Shown here: piece after piece, positions 33,061 through 41,872 of the stretch
Layout: each line of letters begins with the position of its first letter
How positions within the stretch are numbered: position 1 is the stretch's first letter
The notes under the pieces: generated by a model
The model's input: only the letters and a program-made list of their open reading frames with translations
The model's database searches: none
What the model was told of the DNA's origin: nothing
Position numbers and translations under genes: made by a program
Assembly (NCBI RefSeq): GCF_043195095.1
Contig: NZ_JBAFWN010000003.1
Direction: 5' to 3' (one strand)
Origin: NCEH01 sp043195095
Lineage (GTDB): Bacteria > Pseudomonadota > Alphaproteobacteria > Rhizobiales > Xanthobacteraceae
Length of the DNA: 64,000 nucleotides

Positions 33061-33888
33061 TCATTCCTGGGTCTGGCTCTGGCTCTGGCCATGGCGCGAG
33101 GAATGGCTCACGGCATTGGCCGTGGCTTCCTCGCTGGTGTTGATGCCGGTGCCGCGCACCGGGGCGACGCCGAGCGAATCCAATGCCACCGCCACCCGCA
33201 CGTGCTCTTCCGTGGCGCAGACCTTGCGGCCGCAGTCGAACGCCACCCAGCCGAGCTTGGGCACATGCACTTCCGCCCATTCGCGCGCGGTGCCCGGCTC
33301 GTCATCCTGCGTCGCATAGCCGGAAATATGCCGGGCCGGAATGCGCAGATGGCGCGCGGCAGAGGTGAACACATGGGCGATCTCGCCCGATGTGCCCTCG
33401 CCGCCCGCCAGCACAGCCCCCGCCGCGCGCGCCACCGCTGCGCTTTCGACGGGCACTTCCGCGATGGCCTCATGGATCAGGGCCATCAGGGCATGGGCCT
33501 GGGCCAGCGGCCCATCCGCCCCCGCAGCCTTGCCCGCGAGGGCCTCGATTTCGGCATCGGGCACGGTGAAATCGGTCTGGCGCAGGAACAGCGACGGCGG
33601 AAACCGCTCCACCGTGCCGCGCACCACGCCGGTCATGTCGCGGGTTTCCACATCGCCCTCGGCGAGCAAGGTGATGTGGTCCAGCGGCCCGTCCACCGAG
33701 AAGGTATGGCACAGGTTTCCGAACGCATCCTCATGGGGATAGAGGCGGCAATCGGGGTGCACATCCAGCGGCCAGCGCACGATGTGCTGGCCTTCGTGAT
33801 TGCGGGGGGTCAGCTTGATGGTGGCCGTGGCGATCCGCAGCCCCGGTTCCAGCTTGTGGATGATCTGATGGTAAATGCGAACCCGCAT
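33061..33888 (-). CDS. Transglutaminase-like protein with missing catalytic residues
   Basis: 275 residues. N-terminal beta-sandwich (RVRIYHQIIHKLEPGLRIATATIKLTPR, DAFGNLCHTFSVDGPLDHITL) and a C-terminal transglutaminase-like domain ending WVAFDCGRKV, EEHVRVAVALDSLGVAPVRGT, as in family members encoded with alpha-E and circularly permuted ATP-grasp proteins. However, the catalytic Cys (usually GVCQDFAH) is Ser167 (GTSGEIAH), and the catalytic His of HAWVEV is replaced (REWAEV, 202-207); Asp218 is kept. It is therefore likely non-catalytic or altered. The C-terminal tail is Ser/Gln-rich. Third gene of the operon, 45 nt after the alpha-E gene. Confidence 0.88.
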   Translation of the reverse strand: MRVRIYHQIIHKLEPGLRIATATIKLTPRNHEGQHIVRWPLDVHPDCRLYPHEDAFGNLCHTFSVDGPLDHITLLAEGDVETRDMTGVVRGTVERFPPSLFLRQTDFTVPDAEIEALAGKAAGADGPLAQAHALMALIHEAIAEVPVESAAVARAAGAVLAGGEGTSGEIAHVFTSAARHLRIPARHISGYATQDDEPGTAREWAEVHVPKLGWVAFDCGRKVCATEEHVRVAVALDSLGVAPVRGTGINTSEEATANAVSHSSRHGQSQSQTQE

Positions 33889-33933
33889 CGTTCTGCCCTC
33901 GCCTCATCCAATCCTGATCGGCAAAGCCGGCCG

Positions 33934-34884
33934 TCAGACGAGATACTGTTCCGTGATCTCTGCGGCCAGCTTGTTGTTGTCGGTGATGAATTCGCTGATG
34001 AATTCATGCAAGCCGCTCTGGAAGATATCCTCGATGGTGCGGTTTGACAGCCGCGCCTGGGTGGTTCGTGCGAGCCGCTGGGCGGGGCCTTGCCGGCCAT
34101 AGGCGCCGGCAATGTCGTCCAGGCAACGCGAGAGATTGTCGTAGCAGCTCGCGAGCGAACGCGGCATGGCGCGGTTGAGGATCAGCAGATCGGCCACCAG
34201 CCACGGCTTCACGCTGTCGCGATAGACCCAGTGGAAGGCGGTGAGCGCGGAGACAGATCGCAGGATCGAGGCCCATTGGAAATAATCCAGCGGCCCGCCC
34301 ACGTGCTCCTGCTCCGGCAGCAGCACGTGATACTTCACGTCCAGGATGCGGGCGGTGTTGTCGGCGCGCTCCACATGGGCGCCGGCGCGGGTGAACCAAT
34401 AGGCATCGTTGCGCAGCATGGTGCGGAAGGTGGCGCCATCGAAGCGCAGCGAGGTCTCCTTCACGAACGCCAGGAAACGGGCCAGCTCCTCGCGGCTCAG
34501 CGCCTTGTCGGGGAAGGAGCGCAGCTCGATCCAGGACGAATTGATCACATCCCACATTTCCGAGGTCAGCGCGGTGCGCACCGAGCGCGCATTGGTGCGC
34601 GCGACCTCGAAGCAATTGCGGATGGAGCTTGGATTCTCGAGGTCGAAGGCGAGGAAGGAGACCACATGGTCCTCATTCGCCTCTTCCAGCGGGCCGTGGC
34701 GGGCGACGAATTCCTCGGCGCAACCGGCGGTGAGCACGGCCGAGCCCCATTCGTTGGTCGGCCCCTCGGCGGGCACCGGGGTGTAGGACAGGCGCTGGGC
34801 GACATCGAGGATACGCGCGAGACAATCGGCGCGCTCCACATAGCGCGACAGCCAATAGAGGTTTTCGGCGGTGCGGGAGAGCAT
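33934..34884 (-). CDS. Alpha-E domain protein
   Basis: 316 residues, the all-helical alpha-E (DUF403) family. Signature start MLSRTAENLYWLSRYVERAD followed by LARILDVAQRL, then VSFLAFDLENPSSIRNCFEVARTNARSVR, AGAHVERADNTARILDVKY and ALTAFHWVYRDSVKPW. Members occur with circularly permuted ATP-grasp and transglutaminase-like proteins and are thought to belong to an uncharacterised peptide-synthesis or peptide-modification system. Second gene of the operon; the ATP-grasp gene ends 73 nt upstream. Confidence 0.92.
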   Translation of the reverse strand: MLSRTAENLYWLSRYVERADCLARILDVAQRLSYTPVPAEGPTNEWGSAVLTAGCAEEFVARHGPLEEANEDHVVSFLAFDLENPSSIRNCFEVARTNARSVRTALTSEMWDVINSSWIELRSFPDKALSREELARFLAFVKETSLRFDGATFRTMLRNDAYWFTRAGAHVERADNTARILDVKYHVLLPEQEHVGGPLDYFQWASILRSVSALTAFHWVYRDSVKPWLVADLLILNRAMPRSLASCYDNLSRCLDDIAGAYGRQGPAQRLARTTQARLSNRTIEDIFQSGLHEFISEFITDNNKLAAEITEQYLV

Positions 34885-34957
34885 GGTCAGCCCATCTGGC
34901 AGAAGGATGAGAAGGGTGCCGCGGATGCGGCACCGCGAGACATGTCGAAGCCGCGGT

Positions 34958-36415
34958 TCAGGCGTCGAGAACCCAGGTGTCCTTGGTGCCGCCGCCCTGG
35001 CTGGAATTCACCACCAGCGATCCCTCCTTCATGGCGACGCGGGTGAGGCCGCCCGGCACGATGCGCACCTTGTCGCTGCCGGTCAGGATGAACGGCCGCA
35101 GGTCCACATGGCGCGGCGCGATGCCTTTTTCGACCAGCGTGGGGCAAGTGGAAAGGGCCAGCGTCGGCTGGGCGATGAAATTGGCGGGGTCGTGCTTCAG
35201 CTTGGCGCGGAAGATCTCGATCTGCGCCTTGTCGGCCATCGGGCCCACCAGCATGCCGTAGCCGCCGGAGCCGTGCACTTCCTTCACCACCAGCTCGTTC
35301 AGATGATCGAGCACATAGGCCAGATGCTCCGGCTCGCGGCAGCGCCAGGTGGGCACGTTCGGCAGCAGGGGCTCTTCGCCAAGATAGAAGCGGATGATGT
35401 CCGGCATGTAGCTGTAGACGGCCTTGTCGTCCGCAACCCCCGTGCCGACCGCATTGGTCAGCGTGACGTTGCCGGAGAGATAGGCGCTCATCAGCCCCGG
35501 CACGCCGAGCACGCTGTCCGGCCGGAAGGCGAGGGGGTCGATGAAATCGTCGTCGAGGCGGCGGTAGATCACGTCCACGCGCTTCGGACCCTCGGTGGTG
35601 CGCATGAACACCACATTGTCCTTCACGAACAGGTCGCGGCCCTCGACCAGGTCGACGCCCAGCTTGTCGGCCAGGAAGGAGTGCTCGTAATAAGCGGAAT
35701 TATAGATGCCGGGGGTGAGGATCGCGACGTTCGGCTCGCTGCCGCCGCGCGGGGCGAGCGAGCGCAGGGTGGCGAGCAGGTCGTCGGCATATTTCTCCAC
35801 CGGCGCCACACGATGCTGCGCGAACAGCTCGGGGAACAGGCGCAGCATGATCTCGCGGTTTTCCAGCATGTAGGAGACGCCGGACGGGGTGCGGGCGTTG
35901 TCCTCCAGCACGTAGAAGGTGTCGGGATCGGTGCGCACGATGTCGATGCCGGCAATGTGAACATAGACATTGTGCGGCACGCGCTGGCCGTTCATCTCCG
36001 GCCGGAAGGCGGGGTTCTGATAGACCAGATCCTCCGGCACGACCCCGGCCTTGAGCACCTCGCGCTTGCCGTAGACGTCGCTGATATACATGTTCAGCGC
36101 CTTCACGCGCTGCTCCAGCCCCTTCGAGAGCCGGCCCCATTCCTCGTTGGTGATGATGCGGGGAACGATGTCGAAGGGGATCAGCCGCTCTTGCGCGTTC
36201 TGCTCGCCATAGACGGCGAACGTGATGCCGATCCGCCGGAAAATAAACTCCGCCTCCTTCCGGCGCTGGTCCAGAATCTCATGGGGAACCTTGCTCAACC
36301 AACGATTGAGCGAATCGTAAGCCTGACGGACCGTGCCGTCTTCACAGGACATCTCGTCGAACGCGCGCCGCATTGGGACTGCCACTCCGCTTGATTGAAT
36401 CCTATGTACAAACAT
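34958..36415 (-). CDS. Circularly permuted type-2 ATP-grasp protein
   Basis: 485 residues. Conserved blocks of the family: PFDIVPRIITNEEWGRLSKGLEQRVKALNMYISDVYG, FRPEMNGQRVPHNVYVHIAGIDIVRTDPDTFYVLEDNARTPSG, VDVIYRRLDDDFIDPL, LTNAVGTGVADDKAVYSYMPDIIRFYLGEEPLLPNVPTWRC, LVVKEVHGSGGYGMLVGP and the final SSQGGGTKDTWVLDA. A peptide-bond-forming ligase is inferred. ATG 36415 gives a 14-residue lead; ATG 36373 (MRRAFDEM) is closer to homologues' starts and has a GGAG 11 nt upstream, so the true start is undecided. First gene of the operon with alpha-E and transglutaminase-like genes. Confidence 0.92.
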   Translation of the reverse strand: MFVHRIQSSGVAVPMRRAFDEMSCEDGTVRQAYDSLNRWLSKVPHEILDQRRKEAEFIFRRIGITFAVYGEQNAQERLIPFDIVPRIITNEEWGRLSKGLEQRVKALNMYISDVYGKREVLKAGVVPEDLVYQNPAFRPEMNGQRVPHNVYVHIAGIDIVRTDPDTFYVLEDNARTPSGVSYMLENREIMLRLFPELFAQHRVAPVEKYADDLLATLRSLAPRGGSEPNVAILTPGIYNSAYYEHSFLADKLGVDLVEGRDLFVKDNVVFMRTTEGPKRVDVIYRRLDDDFIDPLAFRPDSVLGVPGLMSAYLSGNVTLTNAVGTGVADDKAVYSYMPDIIRFYLGEEPLLPNVPTWRCREPEHLAYVLDHLNELVVKEVHGSGGYGMLVGPMADKAQIEIFRAKLKHDPANFIAQPTLALSTCPTLVEKGIAPRHVDLRPFILTGSDKVRIVPGGLTRVAMKEGSLVVNSSQGGGTKDTWVLDA

Positions 36416-36491
36416 CGTGCCAAGGAAGAGATAATGGCAGCAAGTCCAACCTTCGCCTCTGCGGCTGAATGGCAGTGACTAAGTTTTAGGC

Positions 36492-36519
36492 AAAAACCCG
36501 CCGATTGTCATCGGGCGGG
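36492..36519 (-). terminator. Terminator-like hairpin in the divergent gap before the CinA-like gene
   Basis: CCCGCCGA (36497-36504) and TCGGGCGGG (36511-36519) pair with one bulge around a 6-nt loop. On the minus strand the stem is followed by TTTTTG (36496-36491). It would stop minus-strand transcripts coming from within the CinA-like gene before they reach the ATP-grasp operon. It lies just 5' of the CinA-like ribosome binding site, so it could also influence that mRNA. Confidence 0.45.
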
Positions 36520-36534
36520 GCAAGGGAAGGCGAC

Positions 36535-37287
36535 ATGAGCGAAGCACTCGGCGCGCAAATCGTCAGCGCGGCTCTCCTGGTGATCGGCGATGAAATCCTC
36601 TCCGGCCGGACCAAGGACAAGAATATCGGCCATATCGCCGAGCGACTCACCGAAGCGGGCGTCGATCTGCGGGAGGTGCGGGTGGTCTCGGACGTGGAGG
36701 ACGACATCGTCGCGGCGCTGAACGCCTTGCGCGCGCGCTATACCTATGTCTTCACCACCGGCGGCATCGGCCCGACCCACGACGACATCACCGCCGACGC
36801 CGTGGCCAAGGCGTTCGGCGTCTCCATCGACGTGGACCCGCGCGCCCGCGCCATGCTGCTGGAATATATCGCCGAGAAGGACCTCAACGAGGCGCGGCTG
36901 CGCATGGCGCGCATTCCCGCCGGGGCCGAGCTGGTGGTCAATTCCGTGTCCAAGGCGCCCGGCTTCAACATCGGCAATGTGTATGTGATGGCCGGCGTGC
37001 CGCGCATCATGCAGGCGATGCTGGAGGAGATCATCCCGACTTTGCGCTCCAACGCGCCCATGCTCTCGCAGACCGTGCGGGCCGATGCCCGCGAGGGCGA
37101 CATCGCCGCGCCCCTGAAGGCGATCGCGGCGCAATATCCCGAGGCCACCATCGGCTCCTATCCGTTTTTCGACGAGAGCGGACCCAACACCAATATCGTC
37201 GTGCGCTCGCGCGACCCTCAGGTGGTGGATGCCGCGCGCGACGCGGTGGCGCGCATGGTGGCGGATCTAGCGCGCGCCCGCGCCTGA
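36535..37287 (+). CDS. CinA-like molybdopterin-binding domain protein
   Basis: 250 residues: only the MoaB/MogA-like N-terminal domain of CinA (COG1058), without the C-terminal amidase. Motifs: ALLVIGDEILSGRTKDKN, VFTTGGIGPTHDDITADAVAKAFG and VMAGVPRIMQAMLEEI. In full CinA this domain has pyrophosphatase activity; stand-alone versions are common and of unclear substrate. ATG 36535 follows GGGAAGG. Its neighbour downstream encodes a molybdopterin enzyme, a suggestive but unproven link. Confidence 0.9.
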   Translation: MSEALGAQIVSAALLVIGDEILSGRTKDKNIGHIAERLTEAGVDLREVRVVSDVEDDIVAALNALRARYTYVFTTGGIGPTHDDITADAVAKAFGVSIDVDPRARAMLLEYIAEKDLNEARLRMARIPAGAELVVNSVSKAPGFNIGNVYVMAGVPRIMQAMLEEIIPTLRSNAPMLSQTVRADAREGDIAAPLKAIAAQYPEATIGSYPFFDESGPNTNIVVRSRDPQVVDAARDAVARMVADLARARA

Positions 37288-37528
37288 GGGTTATGGTGCG
37301 CCGCACAGTTCGTCGCGTCCGCGCTTGCGCGTGGGCCGACGGGCGATCATTTCGTTGACGAGCGTCCCACCCCCTTCGCGCCGGCCCCTTCCCGTTCCGC
37401 CGTCCTGCCCGTCCAAGGCTGGCCCCCGTGCCGGCGCCTGCGGCGGCGCGAGGGTCGGGGGCGAGGGGCCGGCGGGGGCGTGCGATCCCTTTCGCCTTCG
37501 CCGCCCGGCGAGCATGGAGCGATGCTGA

Positions 37529-39829
37529 ATGACTGCCCTAAAGTTCGGCCACTGCCAGCCCTTCACCCGCCTGGAAGATCCCGCTTTGCTCACCGGCGCC
37601 GGCCGCTATGTGGGGGATATCGCCGCGCGCGCCGGCGCGTTGCAGGGCTATGTGCTGCGCTCGCCTTATGCCCATGCGCGCTTCGCCTTCGGCGATCTCG
37701 ACGCGGTGCGGGCGATGCCGGGCGTCGAGCTGGTGCTGACTGCGGAGGACTTCGCGGGCTGCGGCGGCCTGCCGGTGGCGGCGAGCGTCGCGGTGGTGGG
37801 CGAAGCTCATATGTGGAAGCCCCATCACCCGGTGCTGGCGGAAGGCCTGGTGCGCCATGTGGGCGAGCCGGTGGCCTTCATCGTCGCCGAGACGCTGGAG
37901 GCCGCGCGCGATGCGGCCGAAGCCGTCGAGATCGACTGGGAGCCACTCGACGCCGTCGCCGACATGGAAGCCGCGATCGCCGACGGCGCGCCGCTTCTGT
38001 TCGAGGAGCGGGCAAACAACATCGCCTTCACCAGCGAGCTGGGCGACAAGGCCGCGGTGGACGCCGCCTTCGCCACCGCCCACCGCGTGGTGAAGGTGCG
38101 GCTGGTGAACAACCGGCTCGTCACCAATTACATGGAGACGCGCGGCGTGCTCGCCGAGGTGGAGGAGAGCGGCCGCGTGCGCCTCACCCTCGGCAGCCAG
38201 GGCAGCCATCTGCTGCGCGACGCCATCGCCGACAAGATCCTGCACTGGCCGCGCGAAGAGCTGCACGTGGTGACGCCGGACGTGGGGGGCGGCTTCGGCA
38301 CCAAGATGTTCCCGTTCGGCGAATATCCGCTCGCAGCGCTGGCGGCCCGCCGGCTGAACCGGGCGGTGGCCTGGATCGGCGATCGCAGCGAGCATTTCCA
38401 GGGCGACAGTCACGGCCGCGACAACATCACTTATGCCGAGCTGGCGATGGACGCGGACGGCCGGTTCCTGGCGCTGCGGGTGGATACGCTGGCCAATCTC
38501 GGCGCCTATATCGCTTATTACGGGGCCTATATCCCGGTGGGCGGGGCGAGCATGCTGCCCGGCCTCTATGCCATTCCCGTGTTTCACGCGCGGGTGCGGG
38601 GCATCTATACCCATACCGTGCCGGTGGATGCCTATCGCGGCGCCGGGCGGCCCGAGGCGGCCTATGTGATCGAGCGCCTCGTGGACGCCGCCGCGCGCGA
38701 AGCCGGCATCGCGCCGGAAGAGCTGCGGCGGCTCAATTTCATCCCGCCCTCCGCCATGCCCTATCAGACCTGCTCCGGCCGGCTCTATGACAGCGGCGAG
38801 TTCGACGGCCACATGACGCGGGCGCTGGAGGTGGCCGACAAGGCGGGCTTCGCCGTGCGCGCGCAGCAGGCTGAGGCGCGCGGCAAGCTGCGGGGCTTCG
38901 GCTTCGCCTCTTATATCGAGGCGTGCGGCGGCGGTTCGCCGGAGCCGGCCTATCTGCGCCTGGAGGGCGACGGCACCATTTCGCTGCGCATCGGCACGCA
39001 ATCCACCGGGCAGGGCCACAAGACCGCATATGCCCATCTCGCCGCCGCCCATCTGAAAGTGCCGCTGGACCAGATCGTGGTGCATCAGGGCGATACGGAC
39101 GCCACCAAGACCGGCAACGGCACCGGCGGCTCGCGCTCCATTCCCGTCGGTGGCGCGGCGGTGGCGGGGGCCGCGCGCCGGCTCGCGCAGAACCTGCGGG
39201 AGCTGGGCGCAGAGGCGCTGGAGGCCGACGCGGCGGACATCGAGCTGGAAGCGGGCGGCGTGGAAGTCGCCGGCACGGACCGGCGCCTGTCGCTCGCCGA
39301 ACTGGCGGTGCATCCGGCTGCCACGCCCGAGCTGTTGAACGCCCAGGATGCCTTCGCGCCGTCGGAAGCCACCTATCCCAATGGCACCCACGCCTGCGAG
39401 GTGGAGATCGACCCCGACACCGGCGCGGTGGAGCTGGTCTCCTATGTGATCGTGGATGATTTCGGCGCCGTCATCACCCCCGCCCTGCTGGAAGGGCAGG
39501 TGCATGGCGGGGTGGCGCAGGGCGTCGGGCAAGCCCTGCTGGAGCGCACGGTCTATGATGCCGAGGGCCAGCTTTTGACCGCGAGCTTCATGGACTATAC
39601 CCTGCCGCGCGCGGAAGACCTGCCGCCGATCCATTTTGAAACCCGCAACGTGCCCTGCGCCACCAATCCTTTGGGCGTGAAGGGCGCGGGCGAGGCGGGC
39701 GCCATCGGCTCCTGCCCGGCGGTGATGAATGCGGTGGTGGACGCCCTGTGGCGGACCTATCGCATCGGCCATATGGACATGCCGGCCACCCCGGCCGCCG
39801 TCTTCGCCGCCATCGCCGCCACACGCTGA
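37529..39829 (+). CDS. Xanthine dehydrogenase/CoxL-type molybdopterin subunit (form II), orphan
   Basis: 766-residue large subunit of the aerobic molybdenum hydroxylase family. Family blocks: TRLEDPALLTGAGRYVGDI, PDVGGGFGTKMFPFGEYPLAALAARRL, TGQGHKTAYAHLAA, NGTGGSRSIPVGGAAV and the base-catalyst glutamate in VKGAGEAGAIGSCPAVMNA. The active-site loop reads AYRGAGRPEAAYVIERL, the form II type rather than the AYxCSFR of true CO dehydrogenase, so the substrate is not CO with any confidence. The FAD and 2Fe-2S subunit genes usually found beside it are absent on both sides. ATG 37529; the 240-bp upstream gap shows nothing definite. Confidence 0.9.
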   Translation: MTALKFGHCQPFTRLEDPALLTGAGRYVGDIAARAGALQGYVLRSPYAHARFAFGDLDAVRAMPGVELVLTAEDFAGCGGLPVAASVAVVGEAHMWKPHHPVLAEGLVRHVGEPVAFIVAETLEAARDAAEAVEIDWEPLDAVADMEAAIADGAPLLFEERANNIAFTSELGDKAAVDAAFATAHRVVKVRLVNNRLVTNYMETRGVLAEVEESGRVRLTLGSQGSHLLRDAIADKILHWPREELHVVTPDVGGGFGTKMFPFGEYPLAALAARRLNRAVAWIGDRSEHFQGDSHGRDNITYAELAMDADGRFLALRVDTLANLGAYIAYYGAYIPVGGASMLPGLYAIPVFHARVRGIYTHTVPVDAYRGAGRPEAAYVIERLVDAAAREAGIAPEELRRLNFIPPSAMPYQTCSGRLYDSGEFDGHMTRALEVADKAGFAVRAQQAEARGKLRGFGFASYIEACGGGSPEPAYLRLEGDGTISLRIGTQSTGQGHKTAYAHLAAAHLKVPLDQIVVHQGDTDATKTGNGTGGSRSIPVGGAAVAGAARRLAQNLRELGAEALEADAADIELEAGGVEVAGTDRRLSLAELAVHPAATPELLNAQDAFAPSEATYPNGTHACEVEIDPDTGAVELVSYVIVDDFGAVITPALLEGQVHGGVAQGVGQALLERTVYDAEGQLLTASFMDYTLPRAEDLPPIHFETRNVPCATNPLGVKGAGEAGAIGSCPAVMNAVVDALWRTYRIGHMDMPATPAAVFAAIAATR

Positions 39830-39899
39830 GCCGTGCGCCGAGTCCCCGCGCGGGGACTCGCGTGGCGCGACGAACCCACGGCCACGTCTTCGTCATAGT

Positions 39900-40740
39900 C
39901 GGGACAGCCCGTGCATGACGGTCACTGCGGCAAAGTTCTTGAGCACTCGTCATGGCCGGGCTTGTCCCGGTCCTCCGCGCGGCGCCGGAAGCGCGATGCT
40001 GGAAAGCCCGTGCTGGCGGTTCCGCGTGGATGCACGGGACGCGCCCGTGCATGACGGCCACTGCGGCAAAGGTTCCTCCCCACCCGTCCTGGCCGGGCTT
40101 GTCCCGGCCATCCACGCGGCGCCGGCCGCGCGATGCCGAAAAGCCCGTGCTGGCGGCACCGCGTGGATGCACGGGACAAGCCCGTGCATGACGGTGGCTC
40201 CTGGGAGGGCTTCAAGCCGTCTCGCGTGCTCGGTCCTGAGGTCCGCCCGCCCCTCAGGGGCGCGGATGCATCCGAAAGCAGATCCCGCGCCCCGCCCGCA
40301 CCCACTTGTCATGGCCGGGCTTGTCCGGCCATTCGTGGCGCCGACTGCGCGATGCTTGAGGGCAGGTACCAACGGCCCCGCGTGGATGCACGGGACAAGC
40401 CCGTGCATGACGGTGGCTCCTGGGAGGGCTTCAAGCCGTCTCGCGTGCTCGGTCCTGAGGTCCGCCCGCCCCTCAGGGGCGCGGATGCATCCGAAAGCAG
40501 ATCCCGCGCCCCGCCCGCACCCACTTGTCATGGCCGGGCTTGTCCGGCCATTCGTGGCGCCGACTGCGCGATGCTTGAGGGCAGGTACCAACGGCCCCGC
40601 GTGGATGCACGGGACAAGCCCGTGCATGACGGTGGCTCCTGGGAAGGCCTTAAGCCCTCACACTTGCGCGGTCCTAAGGTTCAAGGTCCCACCCACGCCA
40701 CTCGTCATGGCCGGGACACGCCCGAGCATGACCGGCCTCA
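39900..40740. repeat. Cluster of REP-like intergenic repeat units
   Basis: The 1.08-kb gap (39830-40905) between the dehydrogenase subunit and the DMT transporter is filled with copies of one unit. Each begins near TCATGGCCGGGCTTGTC (about 39951, 40084, 40309, 40528; a shorter version at 40704) and ends near GCACGGGACAAGCCCGTGCATGACGG (40031-40060 degenerate, 40168, 40388, 40607), arms that are inverted relative to each other. Unit interiors vary. Such units are frequent in Xanthobacteraceae and Bradyrhizobiaceae intergenic DNA. Open frames through them are by-products of the repeats. No gene is supported here. Confidence 0.85.
40162..40599. repeat. Exact tandem duplication, two copies of 219 bp
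   Basis: Positions 40162-40380 and 40381-40599 are identical on direct comparison, and a third partial copy runs from 40600 for about 45 bases before diverging. The period (219 = 3 x 73) keeps reading frames open across copies, giving artefactual repetitive proteins. Zero divergence suggests a recent duplication or ongoing homogenisation. Confidence 0.95.
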
Positions 40741-40905
40741 GGGCGCGTGCCCCGGCCACGGTTCCGCTTGCCCGGCGCTGGGGGAAATGCTCGCGCCGCC
40801 GGCATGTGGATCGGACATGACTCTTTTACCGGGCGCCACGCTATATGGCGGTTCTCGCCATGGCGGTGCGTCCGTCGGGCGCAGCGCGCCAGACAAGAAT
40901 CCATA

Positions 40906-41796
40906 ATGAACGCAATCGCCGGTATCCTCTTTCAGCTGGGCGCCACGCTCGCCTTCGCGATCATGTCCGCGCTCGTGCGCGCCGTGGCGGACGACGTGCC
41001 GAGCGGCGAGATCGTGTTCGCCCGCAGCTTCGTCGGCCTGCTGCCGGTGCTGGCGTGGCTGTCGTGGCGCGGGGAATTGGGGTCGGCGCTGGCCACTCGC
41101 TCGCCATTCGGCCATGTGCTGCGGGGCACGGTGGGCGTCGCGTCCATGTGGGCGGGGTTCGCCGCGCTCGCCTTCATCCCGCTCGCCGAGGCGGTGGCGA
41201 TCACCTATGTCACGCCGCTGGTGGCGGTGGTGCTGGCCGCGCTGCTGCTGCGGGAGCGCGTGCCGCATTATCGCTGGTGCGCCGTGGGCGTGGGCTTCCT
41301 CGGCATTCTCATCATGCTCTGGCCGGCCTTTTCGCCCAGCGACCTGCGCACCGAGGGCGTGGTGATCGGGGTGGGCTTCGCGCTGGCCGGGGCGGTCGGG
41401 GCCGGTTTCGCGGTCACGCAGGTGCGCCGCCTGACCCAGACCGAGACCACCGGCGCCATCGTGTTCTATTTCTCATTGGTCGCGAGCCTCGCAGGCCTTG
41501 CCACCGCGCCGTTCGGCTGGACCCTGCCGAGCTGGCGGGAAGGGCTGGCGCTGGCGGGCATCGGCATTGCCGGCGGCCTCGGGCAGATTTTCCTGACCGC
41601 CGCGAATCGCCACGCCCCGGCCTCCGTGGTGGCGCCCTTCAATTATGCGACGCTGCTCTGGGCGGTGATGTTCGGCGCCATTTTCTTCCATGAATGGCCG
41701 CATGCGCTCATGTTCTGCGGCGCGGCGCTGGTGGTGGCGGCGGGCGCGGGCCTCGCCTGGCGGGAGCACCGCCGCGCACCGCGCACCGTACCCTGA
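40906..41796 (+). CDS. DMT superfamily (EamA) exporter
   Basis: 296 residues with ten predicted helices in two EamA repeats. Typical first-repeat motif GILFQLGATLAFAIMSALVRAVA, the region FIPLAEAVAITYVTPLVAVVLAALLLRERV and second-repeat ANRHAPASVVAPFNYATLLWAVMFGAIFFHEWP. EamA carriers export amino acids or other small metabolites; substrate unknown. Start ATG 40906 chosen because the hydrophobic helix begins right there; the longer in-frame extension is repeat-derived. Ribosome binding site is weak (AAGA). 76 nt before the chromate transporter genes. Confidence 0.88.
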   Translation: MNAIAGILFQLGATLAFAIMSALVRAVADDVPSGEIVFARSFVGLLPVLAWLSWRGELGSALATRSPFGHVLRGTVGVASMWAGFAALAFIPLAEAVAITYVTPLVAVVLAALLLRERVPHYRWCAVGVGFLGILIMLWPAFSPSDLRTEGVVIGVGFALAGAVGAGFAVTQVRRLTQTETTGAIVFYFSLVASLAGLATAPFGWTLPSWREGLALAGIGIAGGLGQIFLTAANRHAPASVVAPFNYATLLWAVMFGAIFFHEWPHALMFCGAALVVAAGAGLAWREHRRAPRTVP

Positions 41797-41872
41797 ACAA
41801 TGCGAGCAAACGCCGCGCCGAAAGAAGCGCGGCCTGTGAGGCAGGAGACGACTGGCCCATGAAGGCAAGACC

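Noticed and set aside
37538..39772. 744-codon minus-strand open frame
   Set aside because: Antisense shadow of the molybdopterin subunit gene, with no domain motifs.
37529..39829. Aerobic carbon monoxide dehydrogenase large subunit (form I)
   Set aside because: The active-site loop is AYRGAGR and not AYxCSFR, and coxM/coxS are missing.
39900..40740. CRISPR array
   Set aside because: Repeats are long, of variable spacing and with identical 'spacers' in the duplicated unit; no cas genes nearby.
40133..40906. Internally repetitive protein of about 257 residues
   Set aside because: Created by the 219-bp tandem repeat whose period is a multiple of three; no ribosome binding site and equal openness on the other strand.
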